Shown one piece after another: positions 9,042 to 16,324 of a stretch of DNA of 64,000 nucleotides. The first letter of the stretch is position 1. Every line of letters begins with the position of its first letter. A model generated the notes under the pieces. The model searched no databases and had not been told where the DNA came from. It was given only the letters and a program-made list of their open reading frames with translations. This DNA is from Sandaracinaceae bacterium (lineage in GTDB: Bacteria; Myxococcota_A; Polyangia; Polyangiales; Houyiibacteriaceae). A program made the position numbers and the translations under genes. The stretch spans positions 682,001-746,000 of the forward strand of contig JACKEJ010000004.1 in NCBI GenBank assembly GCA_020633055.1. The letters are read 5' to 3'.

Positions 9042-10049
9042 ATGGCGCGCACGCTGAAGCTGCTGTTCTCGGTCTCCTTGCTGCTCGGGATGCTCGTGTG
9101 GATCGCCACGCACGACGGGCTCACCCAGACCCTCGCGGCCCTCGAGCGCGTTACGACACCGTGGCTGCTGGCGGGCGTCGGGGTGCAGCTGCTGGCCGTG
9201 CTGGCGGGCGTGGCGCGCTGGCGCACGTTGCTCGCGTCGCAGCAGGTCGCGCTGGGTGCGGGGTTCCTCACGCGGCACTACCTCATCGGGCGCTTCGTGG
9301 GCGTGTTCACGCCGTCCACCTTGGGCCTCGACGGCTACCGCGTGGTCGCGACCTCGCGTGAGACGGGGCGCACCGCCGCCGGGGCGCGGGCGGTGCTGAT
9401 CGAGAAGGGCCTGTCCTTCGCGTCGCTGGCCGCCACCAGCTTCGCGCTCCTGCCGCTGGGCGCCGCGCGCTTCTACGGACCGGCGGGGTTGCTGGCCTCG
9501 CTGGGGCTCGGCCTCGGCGCGCTCGCGGGCCTCTACGCCATGCACCGCCCTGCATGGCTGCGCGCGATCGCACGGCGTAGTCCCCCGCGCCTGCGCGGTC
9601 CGCTCGAGAAGCTGGTGGGCGCCCTCTCGGCGGACCGCATCACGACGCCGCAGCTGCTCGGCGCATGTGGCCTGGGCGCGGTGACGCAGCTGTGCGGCGC
9701 GGCGACGTTCGTGTGCACGGGGCTCGCGCTGCACGTGGGGGCCTCGCCCGTGGAGCTGCTGGTGGTCGGCCACGCCATCGTGCTGGCCATGCTGCTGCCC
9801 GTGAGCGTCGCGGGTGCGGGCCTGCGCGAGGGCACGGCGGTGGCCATGCTGGGCCTCGTCGGTGTGCCCATGAGCGACGCGCTCCTGGTGGGCGTGCTGG
9901 GCTTCGTGGTGACGCAGCCGGCGGCCGTCCTCGGCGGCGCGCTCCAGGTGCTCGAGGGCGCGCGCGAGCGGCAGGCAAAGGGGGCGGCACAGCCAGCGAC
10001 CCCACACGCGCAGCCGGGGCTCGGCATGGGTGTACTCTCCCGCGGATGA
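9042..10049 (+). CDS. Flippase-like (LPG synthase TM / UPF0104) integral membrane protein
   Basis: A 335-residue polytopic membrane protein with about eight hydrophobic helices. The pattern matches the lysylphosphatidylglycerol-synthase TM region family (PF03706-like): a GVARWRTLL loop, RHYLIGRFVGVFTPSTLGLDGYR, and the late PVSVAGAGLREGTAVAMLG segment. Family members are lipid flippase domains or relatives of unknown substrate. An earlier TTG at 9006 is possible; I prefer the ATG at 9042, which places a positively charged start before the first helix. Its stop codon overlaps the start of the downstream Erg2-like gene as ATGA, which argues for translational coupling and a joint role at a lipid membrane. 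Confidence 0.85.
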   Translation: MARTLKLLFSVSLLLGMLVWIATHDGLTQTLAALERVTTPWLLAGVGVQLLAVLAGVARWRTLLASQQVALGAGFLTRHYLIGRFVGVFTPSTLGLDGYRVVATSRETGRTAAGARAVLIEKGLSFASLAATSFALLPLGAARFYGPAGLLASLGLGLGALAGLYAMHRPAWLRAIARRSPPRLRGPLEKLVGALSADRITTPQLLGACGLGAVTQLCGAATFVCTGLALHVGASPVELLVVGHAIVLAMLLPVSVAGAGLREGTAVAMLGLVGVPMSDALLVGVLGFVVTQPAAVLGGALQVLEGARERQAKGAAQPATPHAQPGLGMGVLSRG

Positions 10050-10600
10050 GCTACGTCTTCGACCCCGAGGAGCTGCAGGGCATCGTGCAGCGCCACGTGC
10101 ACCTGCCCATCGAGGAGAACGTCCGCGCGCTGATCGACGACCTGGTCGCGCACTACGGACCGAAGGCCATCGACGACAACGGCATCTGGGTGTTCTCGAA
10201 CGCCGGCAACATCATGGGCACCATGACGCTGCTGCACGCGTCGCTGAAGGAGTACCTGCTCATCTTCGGCACGCCGCACGGCAGCGAAGGGCACAGCGGG
10301 CGCCACCGCTGCGACCTCTGGGACATCGTCATGCAGGGCGAGCTGAGCACCTACCAGGAGCACGAGCTGCGCGCGCGCGTGCTACGTCCGGGGGACATGT
10401 CGCACTTGCCGCGCGGACGGAGCAACGGCTCGCGCATGGGGCCCGAGGGCTCGTTCATGCTCGAGTATTGCCGCGGGCCCATCCCCACCATGCTGCCCTT
10501 CGGCCTGCTGGACAGCTTCGCCAGCACGCTCGACTTCCACGGCATCCGCACGACGTTCAAGGTCTACACGCGCTGCACGCTGAAGGCGCTGCTGCCGTAG
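10046..10600 (+). CDS. Erg2 / sigma-1 receptor-like protein (putative C-8 sterol isomerase)
   Basis: A 184-residue protein strongly resembling the ERG2_Sigma1R family. It shows YVFDPEEL at the start, GTMTLLHASLKEYLLIFGTP (58-77), EGHSGRH (81-87), WDIVMQGE (92-99), RPGDMSHLPRG (114-124), then MLEYCRGPIPTMLPFG (138-153) and STLDF. Fungal Erg2 shifts the sterol C8-C9 double bond to C7-C8. The two acids important in this family (Asp126 and Glu172 in the human sigma-1 receptor) appear here as Asp93 and Glu140. The N-terminal membrane anchor of eukaryotic members is absent. The ATG overlaps the upstream stop (ATGA). No other sterol genes are in the window, so a sterol or other lipid substrate is inference. 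Confidence 0.85.
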   Translation: MSYVFDPEELQGIVQRHVHLPIEENVRALIDDLVAHYGPKAIDDNGIWVFSNAGNIMGTMTLLHASLKEYLLIFGTPHGSEGHSGRHRCDLWDIVMQGELSTYQEHELRARVLRPGDMSHLPRGRSNGSRMGPEGSFMLEYCRGPIPTMLPFGLLDSFASTLDFHGIRTTFKVYTRCTLKALLP

Positions 10601-10618
10601 ACAGCGCGGGACCGTCGC

Positions 10619-11011
10619 TCAGGCGCCAACCCCCGACACCACGACACTGGGCGCCACCGCATCGCGCACGGACCAGATGTCGTCGAGGTCCGCTGTGTAC
10701 ACCACGTCACCCCGCGTCGCTGCCGACACGACGACCGCAGCGTCGACGATGGATGGACGCTTGTGAGTGAGTAGCGCCAGCGCTTGGCCGACGCGCCGGG
10801 CGCTGGCGTCCGTGAGCGCTTCCACGTGAACAACGTCGAGGAGCCGGGCGGCCGGACCACGCTGCCCCCGCCACCACTCCGCGACGACCACGGCGGGCAC
10901 GGTGATGGGAACGTTCCGCGCCAACGCGGCACGCCACACCGCCGCCATGCGCCGATTCCCACGCTCCAACGCCACGAGCGCGCCCGTATCCATCGTGAGG
11001 CCGCCCGACAT
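10619..11011 (-). CDS. PIN-domain toxin (VapC-like)
   Basis: A 130-residue PIN-domain ribonuclease candidate. The expected acidic residues are present: Asp8 (MDTGALVALE), Glu45 (VVVAEWWRG), Asp90 (SIVDAAVV) and Asp108 (TADLDDI). Such toxins cleave tRNA or rRNA when freed from their antitoxin. The ATG overlaps the stop of the antitoxin by one base (TGATG), the usual arrangement in which the antitoxin gene comes first. The two-gene unit has its own promoter and operator upstream. It is convergent with the Erg2-like gene. Confidence 0.85.
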   Translation of the reverse strand: MSGGLTMDTGALVALERGNRRMAAVWRAALARNVPITVPAVVVAEWWRGQRGPAARLLDVVHVEALTDASARRVGQALALLTHKRPSIVDAAVVVSAATRGDVVYTADLDDIWSVRDAVAPSVVVSGVGA

Positions 11012-11265
11012 CAGAGGACGCCCAACGTGCGCAGCTCGTCCTCGCCCGCCTGCAGCTCCTCTGCGCGCAGCGGCTCGTCGAGGAGCTCCGCGAGCAGCGC
11101 ATCGAAGGCCGCCAGCCGCACCGCGCGGCTCTCCTCCGCCGCCTGAGCCTCGCGCACCAGAGCGGTGAGCACCGCGCTGACAGAGCCGCCCTCCGCCACC
11201 CTCTCTTGCACCCACTGGAGCGCATCCGGGGGCATCGACACCGAGAACTTCTGTGCGTGAGTCAT
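11011..11265 (-). CDS. Ribbon-helix-helix antitoxin
   Basis: An 84-residue protein. The N-terminal strand KFSVSMPPDALQWVQERV followed by GGSVSAVLTALVRE matches the RHH/MetJ-Arc fold used for DNA binding and dimerisation. The C-terminal acidic tail (EELLDEPLRAEELQAGEDEL region) is suited to wrapping and inhibiting the toxin. I start at the ATG of MTHAQKF. An upstream ATG at 11274 is in frame but would overlap the likely -10 element, and no good ribosome binding site is visible for either. The overlap with the PIN toxin gene implies co-translation. It probably represses its own promoter. Confidence 0.8.
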   Translation of the reverse strand: MTHAQKFSVSMPPDALQWVQERVAEGGSVSAVLTALVREAQAAEESRAVRLAAFDALLAELLDEPLRAEELQAGEDELRTLGVL

Positions 11266-11272
11266 GAGACCC

Positions 11273-11300
11273 ATGGTACGACTCGGTCATACCGGGTCAA
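11273..11300 (-). promoter_or_regulatory. Toxin-antitoxin promoter with palindromic operator
   Basis: On the minus strand a TTGACC box (11300-11295) and a TACCAT box (11278-11273) are separated by 16 bases. Between and overlapping them lies a near-perfect palindrome, GGTAYGAC-N3-GTCRTACC (11275-11293), with seven of eight pairs matching. The -10 box ends seven bases before the antitoxin ATG, so the transcript would start at or next to that codon, suggesting a leaderless mRNA. The palindrome is the natural candidate for the autoregulatory RHH binding site. Confidence 0.55.
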
Positions 11301-11345
11301 GGGCCACCCTGCCCTTCGTCGAGCACGCGTGCTACCCCTGCGCGC

Positions 11346-11927
11346 GTGACCAAGACCGATACCCCCTCGTTCCTGACGCGCCTGTGGCTGGCGCTGGTGG
11401 CCCCCTTCCGCCTGCTGTTCGACGCGCGCTTCGCGGCCGCCGTGGTGAGCGCCCAGAACCCCGCGCTGCCCGCGCCCGCCCCGCGCGCCCCCGAGCCCGC
11501 ACCCGCGCCCGAGCCGCCAGCTCCGCGCGTGTCCCTTGCGGACGCCGCGCCCGACGCCGCGCTGCAGCTGCTGGGGCTGTTCCAGCGCGAGGGGCGCTTC
11601 GTGGACTTCTTGATGGAGGACGTCAGCGCCTTCTCGGACGCGGACATCGGCGCCGCGGCGCGCGTGGTGCACGACGGCTGCAAGCGCGCGGTGGACGCGC
11701 ACTTCACGGTGGGGCCCGTGCGCACCGAAGAAGAGGGAAGCGACGTGGCGATCGCGGCGGGCTACGACGCGCACGCGCTGCGCCTGACGGGCAACGTGGT
11801 GGGTGACGGCCCATATCGCGGGACGCTCGCGCACCGCGGCTGGCGCGTGACCGAGGTGCGGCTGCCCAAGCTGGTCGAAGGACACGACGCGCGCGTGCTG
11901 GCGCCGGCCGAGGTGGAGCTCGCATGA
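11346..11927 (+). CDS. DUF2760 family protein
   Basis: A 193-residue protein with a short N-terminal hydrophobic segment (LTRLWLALVAPFRLLFDARF) and an Ala/Pro-rich linker (about 38-62). The conserved core contains LQLLGLFQREGRFVDFLMEDVSAFSDADIGAAARVVHDGCKR, characteristic of DUF2760. The start is a GTG. DUF2760 proteins are generally encoded next to divergent Hsp70 genes, and here the TGA overlaps the Hsp70 ATG (ATGA). The role is unknown; the pairing suggests it is a partner or client adaptor for that chaperone. Confidence 0.85.
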   Translation: MTKTDTPSFLTRLWLALVAPFRLLFDARFAAAVVSAQNPALPAPAPRAPEPAPAPEPPAPRVSLADAAPDAALQLLGLFQREGRFVDFLMEDVSAFSDADIGAAARVVHDGCKRAVDAHFTVGPVRTEEEGSDVAIAAGYDAHALRLTGNVVGDGPYRGTLAHRGWRVTEVRLPKLVEGHDARVLAPAEVELA

Positions 11928-13750
11928 GCCCGCGCTTCGCCGTCGGGATCGACCTCGGCACCACGCACTCGGCCCTCTCGTACATCGACCTCGGACGCCC
12001 GCCCGCGCCGACGCAGCAGCCCCTGCTGCAGGTGCCGCAGACGGTGGCCGCAGGCGAGGTGGACGGCCGCGCGCTCTTGCCCTCGTGCCTGTACCTGCCG
12101 CTCGCGGGGGAGCTCCCTGCGGGCAGCCTGGCGCTGCCCTGGGACCGCACGCCGACCGCGCTGGTGGGCACGCTCGCGCGTGAGCTGGGCGCCGCGACCC
12201 CGCTGCGCCTGGTGGCCAGCGCCAAGAGCTGGCTGGGGCACAGCGGCGTTGACAGGCGCGCCGCGCTGCTGCCCACCGAGGCCCCGGACGACGTGCAGAA
12301 GGTGTCGCCCGTGGACGCCTCGGCGCGCTACCTCGCGCACCTGCGTGCGGCCTGGGATCACGCGCACGCGGGTGCTCCGCTCGCGCAGCAGCACGTCACG
12401 CTGACGGTGCCCGCGTCTTTCGACCCCGCCGCGCGCGAGCTGACCCTCGAGGCCGCGCGCGCGGCCGGGCTTCCACACGTGACGCTGCTGGAGGAGCCGC
12501 AGGCCGCGCTCTACGGCTGGCTGGAGCGCCGCCCGGACTGGCGCGATGAGCTCGCGCTGGGCGAGGTCATCCTGGTGGTGGACGTGGGCGGCGGCACCAC
12601 GGACTTCTCGCTCATCGCGGTGTTGGAGCGCGACGGAGCCCTGGCCCTCGAGCGCGTCGCGGTGGGTGACCACATCCTGCTCGGCGGGGACAACATGGAC
12701 CTGACGCTGGCCTACGTGGTGAAGGCCAAGCTGGAGGCCACCGGCGCCGCGCTCGACGCGTGGCAGCTGCGCGCGCTGACGCACGCGTGCCGCGCTGCGA
12801 AAGAGCTGCTGCTCTCGGACGACGCGCCCGCCGCTGTGCCCGTGGTGGTGCCCAGCCGGGGCAGCAAGCTGGTGGGCGCCTCGCTGCGCACGGAGCTGAC
12901 GCGCGAAGAGGCCCTGGCCGCGCTGGTGGAGGGCTTCCTGCCCGTGAGCGCGAGCCATGACGCGCCCGCGACCCGCCCGCGCAGTGCGCTCACGCAGCTG
13001 GGGCTGCCCTACGCGCAGGACGCGGCCATCACGCGGCACCTCGGCGCGTTCCTCACGCGCCAGGCCAACGCGGGGGCCGAGCTGCCCATCTACCGTCACC
13101 CGGGCGCGAGCTTCCTGCACCCGACGGCCGTGCTCCTGAACGGCGGCGTGCTCAAGGCCGGGCCCGTGGCGCGGCGCCTGATGGACACGCTCAACGGCTG
13201 GATCACGGCCGAGGGCGGCGAGCCGGCCCGCGTGCTGGGCGGGGCCGACCTGGACCACGCCGTGGCCCGTGGTGCGGCCTATCACGCGCACGCCAAGCAC
13301 GCGGACCCGTCGCGCGTGCGCATCCGCGGCGGGCTCGCGCAGAGCCTCTACGTGGGCGTCGAGGTGACCGCCATGGCCGTGCCGGGCATGGCCCCCGAGC
13401 TGCACGCGCTGTGCATCGCGCCGCACGGGCTGCAAGAGGGCGAGGCCCCCGAGCGCCCGCCCCAGCAGCTGGGCCTCGTGGTGGGCGAGCCGGTGCGCTT
13501 CCGCTGCTTCGCGTCCAGCACGCGCCACGACGACGCGGTGGGCAGCGTGATCACGCACGTGCGCGAGCCCGAGCTGGTGGAGCTGGGCGCCATCGAGCTG
13601 ACCCTCCCCGCGGCCGGGCATCGCCCAGGGGACGTGGTGGCCGTGCAGCTGCAAGCACAGCTGACCGAGCTGGGCGCGCTCGAGCTGTGGGCGCACCCGG
13701 TCGGCAAGGGCGAGCCGTTCGTGGTGTCGTGGCAGGTGCGCGACCTGTAG
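11924..13750 (+). CDS. Divergent Hsp70 (DnaK-like) chaperone
   Basis: A 608-residue Hsp70/actin-fold ATPase. The phosphate-1 motif GIDLGTTHSAL lies at residues 8-18, the phosphate-2 motif DVGGGTTD at 220-227, and an adenosine-type motif LLNGGVLKAGPV near 405-416. The LEEPQAALYGW segment of Hsp70 ATPase domains is also present. The C-terminal region is a short beta-rich substrate-like domain, and the EEVD-type or helical-lid sequence of canonical DnaK is not evident. It is translationally coupled to DUF2760 and is not in a grpE/dnaJ operon. In many myxobacteria a second Hsp70 follows; here the next gene is convergent and unrelated, so the pair stands alone. Confidence 0.9.
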   Translation: MSPRFAVGIDLGTTHSALSYIDLGRPPAPTQQPLLQVPQTVAAGEVDGRALLPSCLYLPLAGELPAGSLALPWDRTPTALVGTLARELGAATPLRLVASAKSWLGHSGVDRRAALLPTEAPDDVQKVSPVDASARYLAHLRAAWDHAHAGAPLAQQHVTLTVPASFDPAARELTLEAARAAGLPHVTLLEEPQAALYGWLERRPDWRDELALGEVILVVDVGGGTTDFSLIAVLERDGALALERVAVGDHILLGGDNMDLTLAYVVKAKLEATGAALDAWQLRALTHACRAAKELLLSDDAPAAVPVVVPSRGSKLVGASLRTELTREEALAALVEGFLPVSASHDAPATRPRSALTQLGLPYAQDAAITRHLGAFLTRQANAGAELPIYRHPGASFLHPTAVLLNGGVLKAGPVARRLMDTLNGWITAEGGEPARVLGGADLDHAVARGAAYHAHAKHADPSRVRIRGGLAQSLYVGVEVTAMAVPGMAPELHALCIAPHGLQEGEAPERPPQQLGLVVGEPVRFRCFASSTRHDDAVGSVITHVREPELVELGAIELTLPAAGHRPGDVVAVQLQAQLTELGALELWAHPVGKGEPFVVSWQVRDL

Positions 13751-13799
13751 GGAACCGAGACCCAGGTGAGCACGACCTCGACCCCGCGGCCGCAGCTCT

Positions 13800-14363
13800 T
13801 CAGAAGATGCAGAGGAACTCTGCGGGGTCGTTCTGTATGGCGGCGAGCGACCTCGGGAGCAGCTCCGCAAGCGAGTCCGCGACGTACTCGATGCGGTCCG
13901 GGTCATGCACGTACCGGATGATCTGGCCGGGCACTCCGCTCCCGAGCGGCTGATGGTCGACGAGCAGCACGGCGTGGTCGCTCTCTGCCGCGAACGGGAG
14001 CCAGCCGGGCGAGAACCAACCCACGCCGACGCGGGGGTCCCGGGGAGCCGTGCATGCTGGCGCCCGATCGTACTGTGGCGCACGGTGCTTGAAGCAGTCT
14101 CGCTCGTCGAGCGCCTGCTCCACAGAGAGGAGCGCGTAGCCACAGAGGTACTTTCCGTCGTGGAACACGGGCGCGTCGTCCGAGCCGTTCGCGACGTCCC
14201 AGAGCGCGCGCAGCTGCGGGTGAAGGGTGGTGCCCATCACCTTCTCCACCTTCGCGATGGCCTTCGCGCCAACCTTGCGGCGTAGGCGGAGCGTGTGCGG
14301 GCTCTCGGCACCGTGGTCGCGATAGATCACCTTCAGAGCGCTCAGGTAGTCGGTGACGTTCAT
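13800..14363 (-). CDS. SMI1/KNR4 (SUKH)-like protein
   Basis: A 187-residue protein. The pattern with an early helix, LRALWDVANGSDD, a GYALLSVEQAL segment, GWLPFAAESDHAVLLVDHQP and a C-terminal SLAELLPRSLAAI helix fits the SMI1/KNR4 (SUKH) fold. In bacteria this superfamily often provides immunity to polymorphic toxins, but many members are unlinked to toxins. No toxin gene is next to it here. It is convergent with the Hsp70 operon and runs in the same direction as the upstream ADP-ribosylglycohydrolase, about 115 bases away. Confidence 0.75.
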   Translation of the reverse strand: MNVTDYLSALKVIYRDHGAESPHTLRLRRKVGAKAIAKVEKVMGTTLHPQLRALWDVANGSDDAPVFHDGKYLCGYALLSVEQALDERDCFKHRAPQYDRAPACTAPRDPRVGVGWFSPGWLPFAAESDHAVLLVDHQPLGSGVPGQIIRYVHDPDRIEYVADSLAELLPRSLAAIQNDPAEFLCIF

Positions 14364-14478
14364 GGCAGCTCGGCGTGCAGTCTACCGAGCACGAAGTCTC
14401 TCGGTACAGCGAGAGGTGCTGGCCTTCGACGCCGACCCGAACGAACGGGCGCGCTGGTCGACGAACGGCCCACCGCTC

Positions 14479-15486
14479 CTACCAAGGCAGCAGCCGCAAG
14501 AAGCCATGCGCGAGGATCACGGGGTAGAGCATGAGGTTCCGAGCGAGCGCGTACATCCACGACCAACGCGGCGGCGGTCCCCCAGCCACCACCGCCGCAG
14601 CCAGGCGTTCGAGGTGCGTCGGACCGAAGGGGCCGTCTTGAATGCGCCGCACGAGCGGCAGCGGGAGGGCTGCGGCACCATGCAGCGCGCCGAGCCACCC
14701 ACCCACGATCGCAGCGTGTGAGTCCGTGTCCCCGCCGGCCCGAATGCAGGCGTCGATGCCGCTCATGGGGTCCTCCCCGAAGCGCAGGAAGACGTAGGTG
14801 CATAGGCCGACGGTGTGGAAGATGAAGCCGGTGGTGCCCAGCTGCGCTGCCGCGTCGTCCAGGGGCTCTCGTGCGCTGCGAACGGCGGTGTCGATGGCGT
14901 CGAGGATCGCAGGGTCCCGGACCACCTCGCGCGCAGCCGAGACCAACGCCGCGCGGGTCCGGGCCTCGGGAGATGCGCACAGCGCGCTCAGCTCGCTGAC
15001 GTAGAGCGCGCCTTCGACCGCGCGCTCGTCCGTGTGCGTGACCGTCGCCAGCGCTCGCCCCAGGCGGCGTCGCCGGGCCGCGTCGTCCACGAGCATCACG
15101 CCCAGCGCGCCCGCACGCATCGCGGCGCCGTTCCCTGCCGAGCGTACCCCGGGCCTGCGCAGACCGATCGCCATGCGCAGGCAGGCGCGCAGCGTCGCGC
15201 CCCCGATGCCAAAGGGCAGCCGCGCGAACCACCCGACCATGGACCGCCGAAACCGCGAGACGGTGGCCGCGTCTTCACCGCCAGACGCGAGGAGCGCCTG
15301 CGCGAGCAGCACCATCTGTTCGGTGTCGTCGGAGACGACGCCCGTCCGCCCGAAGAGGCGGTGTCGGTCCGGACCCGGATAGCGGCGGCGGATGCGACGG
15401 GGCGAGAGCCCCTCGAACGGGAGCCCGAGGGCGTCACCGAGGGCCACGCCGAAGAGCGCTCCGAGCACACGGTCGTGTCTGTCCAT
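14479..15486 (-). CDS. ADP-ribosylglycohydrolase family protein
   Basis: A 335-residue protein of the DraG/ARH3 family, which removes ADP-ribose from proteins or nucleic acids using two bound Mg ions. Metal-binding motifs are present: ALGDALG (15-21), SDDTEQ (52-57) and the late CIRAGGDTDSHAAIVG. I start at MDRHDRVLGALFG, 43 codons inside the longest frame, because family members begin close to this helix. A 12-bp palindrome and a further half-site lie 40-76 bases upstream and may control it. The final residues WSWMYALARNLMLYPVILAH are unusually hydrophobic for the family and may associate with a membrane. Confidence 0.88.
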   Translation of the reverse strand: MDRHDRVLGALFGVALGDALGLPFEGLSPRRIRRRYPGPDRHRLFGRTGVVSDDTEQMVLLAQALLASGGEDAATVSRFRRSMVGWFARLPFGIGGATLRACLRMAIGLRRPGVRSAGNGAAMRAGALGVMLVDDAARRRRLGRALATVTHTDERAVEGALYVSELSALCASPEARTRAALVSAAREVVRDPAILDAIDTAVRSAREPLDDAAAQLGTTGFIFHTVGLCTYVFLRFGEDPMSGIDACIRAGGDTDSHAAIVGGWLGALHGAAALPLPLVRRIQDGPFGPTHLERLAAAVVAGGPPPRWSWMYALARNLMLYPVILAHGFLRLLPW

Positions 15487-15525
15487 GGTGTGGCCCACTG
15501 CCAGGTCCGTGCCAGCGCGACGCCA

Positions 15526-15562
15526 CGCAGATCTGCGGTGCGGGTCTGGGCGCTCGCAGATC
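15526..15562. promoter_or_regulatory. Palindrome CGCAGATCTGCG plus extra half-site
   Basis: A perfect 12-bp palindrome, CGCAGATCTGCG (15526-15537), is followed 17 bases later by an exact copy of its half-site, CGCAGATC (15555-15562). A second short inverted repeat, GTGTC-N5-GACAC, occurs at 15567-15581. The cluster lies in the divergent region between the ADP-ribosylglycohydrolase gene and the secreted-protein gene, where an operator is expected. The binding protein is unknown. Confidence 0.4.
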
Positions 15563-15704
15563 GGGGGTGTCGAACTGACACGAGCGCGTGCGTCCGAGGG
15601 ACAGATTGGCGACACTGACCGCTGCTGACATGCAGGCGGACGGACACCAGCAAGGGAGCCTCGATGACGACCACCCGCTCGTCGCCACGTGCGCGTGCGC
15701 GTCC

Positions 15705-16256
15705 ATGTCCGGGCTCCGCCGGCCCGTGCTGCGGAAGCGCCTCGCCGTCGCCGTACTGATGGGAGCGGGGTGCATGCTCGGCACGTGGAGTCCCCCGTCC
15801 ACCGCGGCGGCTCACGGGTTCGACGTCGATCTTCGTCGCGGCACCACCATCGCGGTCGCCGGTACCATCTCCGGCATGGCCAACCTAGACGGTTCTGGGG
15901 CGTCCGCCGGGGCGCGTCTGGACGTCAGTCGGTTCTTCGGGGATGGGCGCTCACGCTTCGAAGGGCGTTGGTTCCTGAGCGTCGGCGTGTTCGCTGCGGG
16001 GCTGCTCGCCGACCAGTTCGTCGGAGGCTGGGTCCCCGAGGGGGGTGTCTCCCTGCGCACCGGCTACGGTGCCCTCTTCGTGGAGGCGGCGTGTGGCATC
16101 GTTGGGGAAGACCCGTCCGCCGTGGCGTCGTTTCGGGCTCGCCTAGGCGTGGGCTACATGAACGTCGCGACGTTTGCTGCGGGCGTGTTCTGGCTGGACC
16201 GTACGTTGCGCGTCGAGGCCGCCGTGTCTCTCGGGTTCGGGGCTCGCGTGCGCTGA
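15705..16256 (+). CDS. Secreted beta-rich hypothetical protein
   Basis: A 183-residue protein with an N-terminal signal (MSGLRRPVLRKRLAVAVLMG and following) and probable cleavage after the Ala-rich TAAA-HG. The mature part alternates Gly/aromatic strands (RFEGRWFLSVGVFAAGLL, EGGVSLRTGYGALFVEAACG) and ends in LGFGARVR, as in a small outer-membrane beta-barrel. No family is recognised. Longer starts exist upstream, but the ATG at 15705 immediately precedes the basic signal sequence. The stop is about 70 bases before the next secreted-protein gene. Confidence 0.6.
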   Translation: MSGLRRPVLRKRLAVAVLMGAGCMLGTWSPPSTAAAHGFDVDLRRGTTIAVAGTISGMANLDGSGASAGARLDVSRFFGDGRSRFEGRWFLSVGVFAAGLLADQFVGGWVPEGGVSLRTGYGALFVEAACGIVGEDPSAVASFRARLGVGYMNVATFAAGVFWLDRTLRVEAAVSLGFGARVR

Positions 16257-16324
16257 CGAGGCAGGCGGCTCTCGGCTGCGTTTGGCCATCGCGCCGTCTG
16301 CCGTGCTTGTGCTACCGTCCCGGC

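Noticed and set aside
10619..11265. The minus-strand frame starting at 11290 as one 223-residue protein
   Set aside because: Residues before MSGGLTMDTG have shadow composition, and the RHH antitoxin occupies the same DNA in another frame.
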